DNA from: CAVVAL01 sp963742725
Lineage (GTDB): Bacteria > Actinomycetota > Actinomycetes > Mycobacteriales > Cryptosporangiaceae
Assembly (NCBI GenBank): GCA_963742725.1
Contig: CAVUMX010000001.1
Location: 1,798,001-1,862,000 of the forward strand
Length of the DNA stretch: 64,000 nt
Reading direction: 5' to 3'
Under the pieces are notes generated by a model. It did no database searches and was not told where the DNA came from. It saw only the letters and a list, made by a program, of their open reading frames with translations. The position numbers and the translations under genes were made by a program. Shown here piece after piece: positions 25,443 to 33,598 of this stretch. Position 1 is the stretch's first letter. Each line of letters starts with the position of its first letter.

Positions 25443-26375
25443 ATGGGACGAGTGGAGACCGCCGTGGAGTTCGAGGAGCACCGGGCACACCTGACGGGCG
25501 TCGCCTACCGGATGCTCGGCAGCGTCGCCGACGCCGAGGACGCCGTCCAGGACGCCTGGTTGCGCCTGCAACGCGTGGACCGGGACGAGATCGAGGACCT
25601 GCGCGGCTGGCTGACGACCGTGACGGGACGGCTCTGCCTGGACCGGCTCCGGTCGGCGCGGGCGGTCCGCGAGGCGTACGTCGGGCCGTGGCTCCCCGAA
25701 CCGCTGGTCGCGCGGCTGCCCGACGCGGCGCCGGACCCGTCCGAGGTGGCGGTGCTGGACGACTCCGTCCGGATGGCGTTGCTCGTCGTACTGGAGACGT
25801 TGACGCCCGAACAGCGGGTCGCGTTCGTCCTGCACGACGTGTTCGGGGTGCCGTTCGACGGTGTCGCCGGTGTGCTCGGCCTGTCGTCGGCGGCGGCCCG
25901 GCAGCACGCGTCGCGGGCGCGGAAGGCGGTCCACGAGCGGGCTCCGAAGCGGACCGCGCCGGCGAAGGAGCAGCAGGCCGTGCTCGGCGCCTTCCTGGCC
26001 GCCGCACGCGAGGGCGACCTGCAGGGGCTGCTGCGCCTCCTCGACCCGGACGTCGTGCTGACCTCGGACGGCGGCGGTCTGGTGCAGGCCGCCCGCCGGC
26101 CCGTCCGGGGCGCGGACAAGGTCGCCCGGTTCCTCGTCGGAATCATGGAGAAGGCCCGTCCGGCCGAGGTGGTCGTCGAGCTGGCCACCGTCAACGGCGA
26201 GCCCGGCGTGCTCACCTGGCTCCGCCCGTCCGGAGAGAAGGACTTGGCTCTGTACGGCGTCGTCCGGGTCGAACTCGCTCCGGACGGACGGGCGAAGCAG
26301 GTGCTGCTCTTCGTCAACCCCGAGAAGCTGACCCGGCTCGACCTGGAACCGTCGGCGCCGCCGGAACCGCTGTAG
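25443..26375 (+). CDS. sigJ: ECF41-type sigma factor with SnoaL-like C-terminal domain
   Basis: A 310-residue ECF sigma factor. Region 2 is near residues 8-75 (RAHLTGVAYRMLGSVADAEDAVQDAWLRLQ), region 4 about 110-165 (LTPEQRVAFVLHDVFGVPFDGVAGVLGLS), then a SnoaL-like domain of ~120 residues containing the conserved DGGG motif. ECF41 factors lack a separate anti-sigma factor and the SnoaL extension modulates activity. The partner carboxymuconolactone-decarboxylase gene is the next gene, convergent, with 3' ends overlapping by 62 nt. ATG 25443 chosen; GTG 25453 is possible. Confidence 0.9.
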   Translation: MGRVETAVEFEEHRAHLTGVAYRMLGSVADAEDAVQDAWLRLQRVDRDEIEDLRGWLTTVTGRLCLDRLRSARAVREAYVGPWLPEPLVARLPDAAPDPSEVAVLDDSVRMALLVVLETLTPEQRVAFVLHDVFGVPFDGVAGVLGLSSAAARQHASRARKAVHERAPKRTAPAKEQQAVLGAFLAAAREGDLQGLLRLLDPDVVLTSDGGGLVQAARRPVRGADKVARFLVGIMEKARPAEVVVELATVNGEPGVLTWLRPSGEKDLALYGVVRVELAPDGRAKQVLLFVNPEKLTRLDLEPSAPPEPL

Positions 26376-26940
26376 CCGGCGGCGGGACCTGGCAGGCGTC
26401 GCCGCTGGTGAAGCCCTGCGTGGTGATGCCCAGCGCGTGGTTGAACCGGGAGCGGTGGTTCTCCAGGACGATCGCGTAGGTCAGCTCGACCAGCTGCGCG
26501 TCGTCGAGGTGCTGCCGCAGTTCGGCGACCTGCTCGTCGGTGACGGTCATCGGCTGGGCGGTGACCGCGTCCGCGTACACGATGGCCAGTTTCTCCAGCG
26601 GCGAGAACGCGTCGGACTCCTCGTACCGGTGGAGTTCGCGCAGCCGGTCGACGTTCATCCCGGCGCGGAGGCTCTGCATCGTGCCGAAGTCGATGCACCA
26701 CGAGCAGCCGATCTCCGTCGACACCCGGTGGATCACCAGATCGCGCAGGACCGGGTCCAGCCGCTTGAGCACCCGCTCGTTGCCGAGTTCGAAGATCGCC
26801 GAGTTGATCAGGATCCCGCGGTGGTGGGCCATGATCATGCCGGGCTCCGGGACCTGCCCGTACATACGCCGCGCCACCTTGTACACGAGCCCGATGAGCC
26901 AGCCGGATCCCCGCGCCGGTACCCCGTCGATGCGTGCCAT
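26314..26940 (-). CDS. Carboxymuconolactone decarboxylase/AhpD-like protein, ECF41 partner
   Basis: A 208-residue AhpD-like protein. The redox-like motif is STEIGCSWCIDFGTMQS with two Cys in CxxC spacing. The core runs from about residue 30 to 180, and the Pro/Ala-rich C-terminus overlaps sigJ. ECF41 sigma factors are typically paired with a carboxymuconolactone decarboxylase, oxidoreductase or epimerase, and transcribe it. ATG 26940 is preceded by GAAGGAGG and lies downstream of a good ECF41 promoter. The reaction is unknown; a thiol-dependent peroxidase-like role is possible. Confidence 0.88.
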   Translation of the reverse strand: MARIDGVPARGSGWLIGLVYKVARRMYGQVPEPGMIMAHHRGILINSAIFELGNERVLKRLDPVLRDLVIHRVSTEIGCSWCIDFGTMQSLRAGMNVDRLRELHRYEESDAFSPLEKLAIVYADAVTAQPMTVTDEQVAELRQHLDDAQLVELTYAIVLENHRSRFNHALGITTQGFTSGDACQVPPPATAVPAAPTVPGRAGSASRG

Positions 26941-26967
26941 CGTCGCCTCCTTCGTTGATGTAAGTAG

Positions 26968-26994
26968 GACGGGGCAGGCGTCGCGGATGTGACT
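26968..26994 (-). promoter_or_regulatory. ECF41-type promoter of the carboxymuconolactone-decarboxylase gene
   Basis: On the minus strand AGTCACA (26994-26988), a 16-nt spacer, then CGTC (26971-26968), about 27 nt before the start codon. It matches TGTCACA-n16-CGTC with one mismatch and has the same spacer length as the sigJ promoter. Confidence 0.7.
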
Positions 26995-27016
26995 GGCCGC
27001 AGTACCGTTGCGGACC

Positions 27017-29113
27017 ATGACGATGTTGGCCGGTACGGCAAAGACAACCGGCCTCGCCGAACTGCTTTCCGCCGCCGTGGGCGCGGTCCCGGGCGGAATA
27101 TCGCGGCCCGGGCAGGAGCAGATGGCCGCCGCGGTCGAGGAGGCCGCCCGCACCGGCGAGCACCTGATCGTGCAGGCCGGCACCGGTACCGGGAAGTCGC
27201 TGGCGTACCTCGTCCCGGCGCTGCACACCGGCGAGCGGGTCGTCGTCTCGACCGCGACACTGGCGTTGCAGGCGCAGCTCGTCGACTCGGATCTCCCCCG
27301 CCTCGCGAAGGCCGTCGCGCCGGTCCTGGGCCGGCAGATCAAGTTCGCCCTGCTCAAGGGACGTCACCACTACCTCTGCCGGGCGAAGCTGGAGGGCAGC
27401 ACCGCCGAGGACCCGACCGACGGGCTGTTCGACGACGGCCCCGGCCAGTGGCTCGGCGCCGCCGGACGCATGGGCCAGCAGATGACCCGGCTCCGGGAAT
27501 GGGCCGAGGAAACCGAGACGGGCGACCGCACCGAACTCGACCCGGGCGTCGACGACCAGACCTGGCGGCTCGCCTCGATGCCCGCGCGGGAGTGCATCGG
27601 CGCGCAGAAGTGCCCGTTCGGCGACGAGTGTTTCGCCGAGCTGTCCCGCGTACGGGCCCGCGAGGCGGACATCGTCGTCACCAACCACAGCCTGCTCGCC
27701 GTGGACCTGCTCGCCGGCCGGCACATCCTCCCCGACCACGACCTGCTCGTCATCGACGAGGCGCACGAGCTGGTCGACCGGGTCACGTCGGCGGCCCAGG
27801 CCGAGCTGACGGCCGAGACCGTCGCGCGTGCGGCCCGCCGCGTCAAGTCCACTGTGGCCGATGCCGACCGCGACCGGCTCGAAGGCGCCGGCACCGCGCT
27901 CGCCGTCGCCGTCGAATCGGCGCCGGTCGGCCGGTTGATCTCGCTGCCGGACGAGATCCGCGACGCGCTGATCGTCCTCGACGGCGCCGCCCGGCGCGCG
28001 CTCGACGGGATCGGCGACGTCAGCGCGGACGACGCCGATTCGGTGGCGAAGAACCAGTCCAAGGCGAACCTGGCGTCGATCGGCGAGACGGCGCAGCGAC
28101 TGCTGGAACAGTCGTCGTACGACGTGGCCTGGATCTCCGAGGACGAGCGCGCGCGCCGGTCCCTGGTCGTCGCGCCGCTGTCGGTGGCCGGCCAGCTCGG
28201 CGCCACGCTGTTCACCGACCGGACGGTCGTCGCCACCTCGGCGACGCTCGCGCTCGGCGGCCGGTTCGACCTGGTGGCACGCTCGATGGGGCTCGACATC
28301 GCGCAAGGCCGTACGCCGGCTACCGGGGACGTCCGTCCGGTGCCTGTGTCGCCTGTTCTGTCGCCCGCTTCGTCGCCTGCGGAGGAGGCCCGGAATGCCG
28401 TGATCGCCGCTCGGGCCGCTGCCGACGAAGCCGTCGACGACTCGCCGCTGTGGCGGGCCCTCGACGTCGGATCGCCTTTCGACTACCCGAAGCAGGGCAT
28501 CCTCTACGTCGCCGCGCGGCTCCCCCGGCCCGGCGCGTCCGGCATGTCGGATGGCGCGCAGCAGGAACTCGTCGAACTCGCCCAGGCCGCCGGCGGGCGC
28601 ACCCTCGGGCTGTTCTCCTCGCGCCGGGCCGCCAGCCAGGCCGCCGAGGCGCTGCGGTCGCGCACCGACCTGCCCGTGCTGCTCCAGGGCGAGGACACAC
28701 TCGGGCACCTCGTCCGCAAGTTCCGGGAAGACCCGCGTACCTGCCTGCTCGGCGTCATGTCGCTGTGGCAGGGCGTCGACGTGCCCGGACCGTCCTGCCA
28801 GCTCGTCGTCATCGACCGGCTGCCGTTCCCCCGCCCCGACGACCCGCTGTCGTCCGCTCGCGCGCGGGCCGTCGAGGAATCCGGCGGCAACGGGTTCATG
28901 GCCGTTTCCGTGCCTCATGCGGCGGTGCGGCTGGCGCAGGGCGCCGGACGGCTCATCCGGGCCGCCGGGGATCGTGGCGTGGTGGCCGTGCTGGACTCGC
29001 GGCTGCATTCTTCGCGCTACGGCGACTTCGTACGGCGGTCCCTGCCGCCGTTCTGGTACACGACCCAGGGCGACGTGGCGCGCGCGGCACTGCAACGCCT
29101 CTCCGCCGACTAG
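27017..29113 (+). CDS. dinG: DinG/Rad3-type ATP-dependent helicase
   Basis: A 698-residue SF2 helicase of the DinG/XPD group. Walker A is QAGTGTGKSLAYL. Four Cys for a 4Fe-4S cluster lie in HHYLCRAKL and ECIGAQKCPFGDECF. The DEAH box reads VIDEAHELVDR. The C-terminal motor ends with GVMSLWQGVDVPGPSCQLVVIDRLPFP and AVRLAQGAGRLIRAAGDRGVVAVLDSRL (given here in parts). It likely unwinds branched DNA or R-loops. ATG 27017 is taken; TTG 27008 is also in frame. Confidence 0.9.
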   Translation: MTMLAGTAKTTGLAELLSAAVGAVPGGISRPGQEQMAAAVEEAARTGEHLIVQAGTGTGKSLAYLVPALHTGERVVVSTATLALQAQLVDSDLPRLAKAVAPVLGRQIKFALLKGRHHYLCRAKLEGSTAEDPTDGLFDDGPGQWLGAAGRMGQQMTRLREWAEETETGDRTELDPGVDDQTWRLASMPARECIGAQKCPFGDECFAELSRVRAREADIVVTNHSLLAVDLLAGRHILPDHDLLVIDEAHELVDRVTSAAQAELTAETVARAARRVKSTVADADRDRLEGAGTALAVAVESAPVGRLISLPDEIRDALIVLDGAARRALDGIGDVSADDADSVAKNQSKANLASIGETAQRLLEQSSYDVAWISEDERARRSLVVAPLSVAGQLGATLFTDRTVVATSATLALGGRFDLVARSMGLDIAQGRTPATGDVRPVPVSPVLSPASSPAEEARNAVIAARAAADEAVDDSPLWRALDVGSPFDYPKQGILYVAARLPRPGASGMSDGAQQELVELAQAAGGRTLGLFSSRRAASQAAEALRSRTDLPVLLQGEDTLGHLVRKFREDPRTCLLGVMSLWQGVDVPGPSCQLVVIDRLPFPRPDDPLSSARARAVEESGGNGFMAVSVPHAAVRLAQGAGRLIRAAGDRGVVAVLDSRLHSSRYGDFVRRSLPPFWYTTQGDVARAALQRLSAD

Positions 29114-29128
29114 CCCCGCGCCCGGAAG

Positions 29129-29268
29129 CACCTCCGGCCGGCGCCCGGCCCGCGGCCCACTCCGCCACCTCCGGCCGGCGCCCGGCCCGCGGCCCACTCC
29201 GCCACCTCCGGCCAGCGCCCGGCCTACTCCGCCACCTCCGGCCGGCGCTCGGCCCGCGGCCGCTCGCC
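29129..29268. repeat. 37-bp tandem repeat, about four copies
   Basis: Copies start at 29129, 29166 and 29203 (the last shortened to 30 bp) and 29233 (degenerate). They begin CACCTCCGGCCGGCGC and lie between dinG and the WXG100 gene. They are too GC-rich and short to look like CRISPR and have no unique spacers. Confidence 0.85.
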
Positions 29269-29398
29269 GCCGCGCTTGCCGCTCCGCCCAGGTCGGCGGT
29301 GTGGATAACTTTCGCGGCACTTACGCGCGCTTCCGTACGCTTGATGAAGATGTCGTGGCCGCGCTGACCGGGCGCGGCCGGAGCTGAGGAGGACGGCG

Positions 29399-29662
29399 AT
29401 GGCGTTGACGGTGGGTGGCCAGCTGGACGAGATGGCGCAGCTCGCGAGGACCCTGAACACGAACGGAGGCCAGGCGCAGGAGATCAGGTCGGTGATCGAC
29501 CGCGCGCTGGCCAGCACGACCTGGACCGGCCCGGCGGCCGACCGGTTCCGCGACGCGTGGCTCCAGTTCTCGCCGTCCCTGGACAAGCTCCATCAGGCGC
29601 TGACCGAGGCCGGCCATGAAGTGGAGCAACGCCGCAGCGCGCTGGAACAGGCAACGTCGTAG
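29399..29662 (+). CDS. WXG100-family small protein
   Basis: An 87-residue helical hairpin protein with the central motif STTWTGPAADRFRDAW (WTG in place of WxG, at the turn). WXG100 proteins are substrates or parts of ESX/type VII secretion. No eccC, eccB or mycosin gene is in the window, so it is an orphan copy. ATG 29399 follows GAGGAGGACGGCG, a strong ribosome site. Confidence 0.85.
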   Translation: MALTVGGQLDEMAQLARTLNTNGGQAQEIRSVIDRALASTTWTGPAADRFRDAWLQFSPSLDKLHQALTEAGHEVEQRRSALEQATS

Positions 29663-29732
29663 CCGGCCTGCGCGCGGCACAGCGCCACCATGGCAGGCGC
29701 TGCCGAGCTAACGGGCGCTTCGGCACGGCCGG

Positions 29733-29801
29733 GGCGGCCGGTGCGGCGCTAGCGGGTGCTTCGGCACGTGGCGGCCGGTGCGGCGCTAGCGGGTGCCTTC
29801 G
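29733..29801. repeat. Direct repeat, 37-bp period
   Basis: About 32 bp (GCGGCCGGTGCGGCGCTAGC and what follows) at 29733 recurs at 29770. The second copy covers the stop codon of the AI-2E permease gene. Confidence 0.7.
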
Positions 29802-31150
29802 AGGCCGGCCTCGTCCTCGTCGGTGGCGCGGGTGCCGGGTGGGTCGGGTTCGTCAGGTGGCACGGGTTCACCCCGCTGGTAGTCGACGAGATATCGCACG
29901 GCGGTGTTGATGACGGCGACGAGCGGCACGGCCACCAGCGCGCCGACGATCCCAGCCAGCACGACGCCGGCCGCCAGCGCCACGATCACGCCGAGCGGAT
30001 GGAGGGCGACCGCGCGTCCGAGCAGCAACGGCTGGAGGACGTGCCCTTCGAGTTGCTGCACGGCGATGACGGCGGCGAGCACGAGCAGCGCGGCGACCGG
30101 CCCCTTCGCCACGAGGGCTACCAGCACCGCGACGGTGCCGGACAGGGTGGCGCCGACGACCGGAATGAACGCGCCGAGGAAGACGAGCGCCCCGAGCGGC
30201 AGAGCGAGAGGTACGCCGATGAAGTAGACCGCGAGTCCGATGCCGAGTGCGTCGACGAACGCGACCAGCACCGTCGCGCGCACGTACGCGATGAGGGTGC
30301 GCCAGGAGTACTCGCCGGCCTGGTCGACGGCGGTGCGGGCGGTGCGGGGAAGGAGTCCGACGAGGAAGCTCCAGATCGCGCGGCCGTCCTTCAGGAAGAA
30401 GAAGGTGGTGAAGAGGACCAGGAAGAATCCAGTGAGTACGTGGCCCAGCGTGGTGGCGGTGCTGACGGCGCCGGCGGTGAGCGAGTCCTGGTTGTCGGTG
30501 ATGGCCTTCTGGCCGGCGTCGACGGCGTCGTTGAGCTGCGCGTTCGACAGGTGCAGGGGCCCCTCGACGAGCCAGTTCCGGATCTCGTCGATGCCTTGGC
30601 GGACCTGTTCGGCCAGATCGGAGAAGCCGTCGACGAACGCCTGGATGACGACCGTGAGCGTCCCGGCCACCGCACCGATGCCGGCGACGAGGACGGTTAC
30701 CGCGGCGAGCGTCCGGGGCCAGTTCCGTTCGCGGAGCCATGCCACGACCGGCTGGAGCAGAGCGGCGAGCAGCAACGACACGACCACGGGGATCACGACG
30801 AGGCTCAGCGTCGAGATGGCCCGGAACAGGACGTACCCCGCTGCCGCGAGCACCAGGAACCGCCACGCCCACGCGCCGGCGATCCGTACACCGGGCGGCA
30901 CGTCCTCGACGACGGTCGGCGCCTGCTCGACGACCACCACCGGCGCCGCTTCGGCCGCTGCTCTGCGTGCCCGCCGGCCGCCCAGTTCGGCATCGTTCGC
31001 CTGGCTGGCAGCCGCCAACCGGATACGTACTCCTTCGCCAACCCGCTTTACCCAGCTCAGCGTGCACCCCCAGTGTGCGACTGGCCCCCACCGTACTTCG
31101 GATCCCCGCGAAGGGCGCGCCCATTGACGCGCGGCGGAGAACGAGTCCAC
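29786..31150 (-). CDS. AI-2E family (PerM-like) membrane transporter
   Basis: Up to 454 residues with about eight membrane helices in the AI-2E/PerM pattern, including FFLKDGRAIWSF and LGAFIPVVGATLSGTVAVLVAL. The C-terminus is acidic (PPDEPDPPGTRATDEDEAG). The family includes permeases proposed to export small molecules or sodium; substrates here are unknown. The start is uncertain: 31150 gives a polar 75-residue N-terminus, while TTG 31018 with GAAGGAG 11 nt upstream would remove 44 residues. Confidence 0.8.
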   Translation of the reverse strand: MDSFSAARQWARPSRGSEVRWGPVAHWGCTLSWVKRVGEGVRIRLAAASQANDAELGGRRARRAAAEAAPVVVVEQAPTVVEDVPPGVRIAGAWAWRFLVLAAAGYVLFRAISTLSLVVIPVVVSLLLAALLQPVVAWLRERNWPRTLAAVTVLVAGIGAVAGTLTVVIQAFVDGFSDLAEQVRQGIDEIRNWLVEGPLHLSNAQLNDAVDAGQKAITDNQDSLTAGAVSTATTLGHVLTGFFLVLFTTFFFLKDGRAIWSFLVGLLPRTARTAVDQAGEYSWRTLIAYVRATVLVAFVDALGIGLAVYFIGVPLALPLGALVFLGAFIPVVGATLSGTVAVLVALVAKGPVAALLVLAAVIAVQQLEGHVLQPLLLGRAVALHPLGVIVALAAGVVLAGIVGALVAVPLVAVINTAVRYLVDYQRGEPVPPDEPDPPGTRATDEDEAGLEGTR

Positions 31151-31292
31151 ACGCCGCAGCCCGACGCCCGTGACCGTCGCGCGAACTCAGGCGGCGCGGT
31201 TCAGCTGCACCGGCCGCTCGTGGCGCTCGGCCGGCGTTCCTGGCGGCGCCCTGCATCCGCGCCGGGTGCCGCGTGGCGGTACCGTCCGTCGT

Positions 31293-31646
31293 GTGAACTC
31301 CGCAACGTCGAACGCCGCCTCGCCCGTGGACGAGGGCCTGCCGATCCGGATGTTGCACGACCGCGTGCTGGTCAAGCTGGAGGGCAAACCTGGCGAGCGG
31401 CGATCCAGCGCCGGCATCGTCATCCCGGCGACGGCGACGATGGGCCGGCGCCTGGCGTGGGCCACGGCCGTCGCCGTCGGGCCGCACGTCCGCGCGATCG
31501 AGACGGGCGACCGTGTCCTGTTCGATCCGGACGACCGGTCCGAGGTGGAACTGCACGGCGACGACTACATGCTGCTGCGTGAACGCGATGTGCACGCGGT
31601 GGCGGCGAAGCGCGTCGAGCCCGGCGCCACCGGCCTGTACCTCTAG
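31293..31646 (+). CDS. GroES-like (Cpn10 family) protein
   Basis: A 117-residue protein with the Cpn10 fold: PIRMLHDRVLVKLE, SAGIVIPATATMGRRLAWATAVAVGP, TGDRVLFDPDD and DYMLLRERDVHAV. The mobile loop (KPGERRSSAGIVIPATA) resembles but is not identical to that of GroES, and there is no groEL beside it. It may be a GroES paralogue. GTG 31293 chosen. Its stop overlaps the stop of the convergent PrsW gene in the shared bases CTAG. Confidence 0.75.
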   Translation: MNSATSNAASPVDEGLPIRMLHDRVLVKLEGKPGERRSSAGIVIPATATMGRRLAWATAVAVGPHVRAIETGDRVLFDPDDRSEVELHGDDYMLLRERDVHAVAAKRVEPGATGLYL

Positions 31647-32893
31647 CGGAAGCCGATCGCCGGCGGGAGGCCGTACTGGAGGAACGCCTGGCGGCGTGTC
31701 GCGAGCCGGTTGAGCAGCTCGCGTTCCTCTTCGGCGTAGTCCTGGCCGGGCCTGGTCAGTCCGCGGAGCATGGAGTCGCGCAGCATGGCGAGCTTCGTCG
31801 CCGCGAACTGGTAGTCCTCCATGGCCTTCCGTCCAGCCGACCCGGCGACGCTGCCTGCCCAGGCTCGCGCGTAGCGGCGCGCCTGCATCGTCGACAGCGC
31901 GGCGACTTCCTGGGGAGTCAGCCATCCGGTCGCCACGTACGCGGGGAGCACGTGGCCGACGACCTTGGCCTCTTTCGACCGCACCCAGACCGCGACACCG
32001 ACCATGCCGAGGAACGCGGGGACCATGATCACGACGTACCCGAGCGCGATCACGCCGAAGTCCTGGCTCGACGCAAGCAGGTTCCAGGTGCCGTGCAGGA
32101 CCATCGCGAGCAGGAGACCCCCGAGCGGCGCGAAGATCCGGACGGGCGTGCTTCGGCTGCGCACCGCGATCCCGACGCCGATGCCGATCAGGCACGTGAA
32201 GAGCGGGTGCGCAAAAGGCGAGAACACGCCGCGCAGGATGAACAGGGAGAACAGTGCGGCGATCCCGTCGCTGCTGGTGCCGTCGCTGGACGCCTTCACG
32301 TACTGCGATCCGAAGTAGAGGATGTTCTCGGTGAACGCGAACCCGACGGCGGACAGCCCCGCGTAGACGATCCCGTCGACGACGCCGTTGATGTGCCGGC
32401 GCCCGAAGTATGTGAGGACCATGAGCAGCAGCAGCGGCAGCGCCTTGAACGTCTCCTCGACGGGCGGCGCGATGATGACGGCCGTCAGCGGCGAGTCGTC
32501 GCCGGCGATCGAGGCGATGATCGCGCCGCCTAGCGAGTTCACGAAGTAGGCGGCGGCCGTGGCCACGCAGGCGCCCCAGGCGAACGCGAACATCAGGTAG
32601 TGCTTCGGTTCCGGCTCGTACCGGTCGAGCCAGAGGAAGCACGGGATCAACACCGCGAGGGGCAGCAGCGCGGCGGTAGCCGCGAGGACGAGCGCCCACG
32701 CGCCGAGCGCCTTCCCGAGCACGATCAGCATGATCAGCCCGCCGAGCGAGATGACGCCGACTGCCGCGGTGCTCAGCCCGACCCGCACGATCGTCCTGCG
32801 GTGCCACGGCACGAGCGGCGCGACCTGCACCGATCCGAGGTAGCCGGACGTCGGCCCGGGAATGACCGGGTGCGGAGTAGTCGGGTACGTCAT
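31643..32893 (-). CDS. PrsW-like intramembrane metalloprotease
   Basis: A 416-residue membrane protein with about eight helices. The PrsW signature glutamates are in APPVEETFKALPLL, followed by GVVDGIVYAGLSAVGFAFTENILYF and, later, a conserved His in FAHPLFT. PrsW in Bacillus clips an anti-sigma factor; actinomycetes carry many members with unknown targets. The soluble C-terminal ~100 residues are helical. ATG 32893. Confidence 0.88.
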   Translation of the reverse strand: MTYPTTPHPVIPGPTSGYLGSVQVAPLVPWHRRTIVRVGLSTAAVGVISLGGLIMLIVLGKALGAWALVLAATAALLPLAVLIPCFLWLDRYEPEPKHYLMFAFAWGACVATAAAYFVNSLGGAIIASIAGDDSPLTAVIIAPPVEETFKALPLLLLMVLTYFGRRHINGVVDGIVYAGLSAVGFAFTENILYFGSQYVKASSDGTSSDGIAALFSLFILRGVFSPFAHPLFTCLIGIGVGIAVRSRSTPVRIFAPLGGLLLAMVLHGTWNLLASSQDFGVIALGYVVIMVPAFLGMVGVAVWVRSKEAKVVGHVLPAYVATGWLTPQEVAALSTMQARRYARAWAGSVAGSAGRKAMEDYQFAATKLAMLRDSMLRGLTRPGQDYAEEERELLNRLATRRQAFLQYGLPPAIGFR

Positions 32894-33016
32894 GGTGCGA
32901 GGGTAGTCGGCGGACGTGGTCGAGCCGCCGGGTCCTGAACGCGCGTGGGCGCGGTCACAAGGTGTGCCGGGTCACGGTTGGGAATCCCAGGCCGCGGTCC
33001 GCACGCTGTACGGATC

Positions 33017-33460
33017 ATGACGACTCCCCTCATCAAGGACCTGTACACCGCCAGCGCCGTCGCCACGGGCGGGCGTGCCGGCCGCGCGACGTCCGACGAC
33101 AACGTGCTCGACGTCGCGCTCGCTGCCCCCGTCGCGCTCGGCGGCCCCGGTGGCGCCACGAACCCCGAGCAGCTCTTCGCCGCCGGTTACGCCGCCTGTT
33201 TCCAGAGCGCGCTGGGTGTTGTCGCGCGCCGCTTCAAGGCCGACATCACCGGCTCGACCGTCAAGGCCGACGTGACGCTCGGCAGCGTCGAGGGCGGTGC
33301 CTACGGCATCAAGGTCGCGCTGCACACCGAGCTTCCGGGCATCGAGGAAGAGGTCGCGCAGCAGCTCGTCGACGCCGCGCACCAGGTCTGCCCGTACTCG
33401 AACGCCACCCGCGGCAACATCGACGTCGCGATCACGGTCGCCGCGCCCGTCCGGGTCTGA
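33017..33460 (+). CDS. ohr: Organic hydroperoxide resistance protein (Ohr/OsmC family)
   Basis: A 147-residue Ohr: YTASAVATGGRAGRATSDD, LFAAGYAACFQSAL with the peroxidatic Cys, and AHQVCPYSNATRGNIDV with the resolving Cys. It reduces organic hydroperoxides with dihydrolipoyl or thiol partners in the cytoplasm. ATG 33017 starts it; the longer frame from 32945 adds unrelated sequence. There is no OhrR-type MarR regulator next to it; the neighbour is a MerR regulator. Confidence 0.93.
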   Translation: MTTPLIKDLYTASAVATGGRAGRATSDDNVLDVALAAPVALGGPGGATNPEQLFAAGYAACFQSALGVVARRFKADITGSTVKADVTLGSVEGGAYGIKVALHTELPGIEEEVAQQLVDAAHQVCPYSNATRGNIDVAITVAAPVRV

Positions 33461-33521
33461 GCCACCGCCGCCCGCGCGGCACGACGCAGCCGTGCCGCGG
33501 CTCGGCGCGTCCCACACGCTG

Positions 33522-33561
33522 ACGGTCCGTCCCCACCCCCAGGGGACGGGCCGTTTCTGTT
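33522..33561 (+). terminator. Intrinsic terminator after ohr
   Basis: A 13-bp stem (33522-33534 with 33542-33554, one G-T pair) with 7-nt loop followed by TTTCTGTTT. Confidence 0.8.
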
Positions 33562-33590
33562 TGACCCTCCGGTAGCAGGAGGGTGCACCC
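33561..33590 (+). promoter_or_regulatory. MerR-type operator/promoter
   Basis: TTGACC (33561-33566) and CACCCT (33586-33591 region) stand 19 nt apart, the long spacer typical for MerR activators. A dyad ACCCTCC-n7-GGAGGGT (33564-33584) fills the spacer. The regulator gene starts 15 nt after the dyad, so autoregulation is expected. Confidence 0.75.
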
Positions 33591-33598
33591 TGACGGAC

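Noticed and set aside
29129..29268. CRISPR array
   Set aside because: Repeats are contiguous with no unique spacers, and no cas genes are present.
25505..29320. Minus-strand open frame of 1271 codons
   Set aside because: It crosses sigJ, the CMD gene and dinG, and reads out of frame on the CMD gene and antisense on the others. There is no coherent protein.
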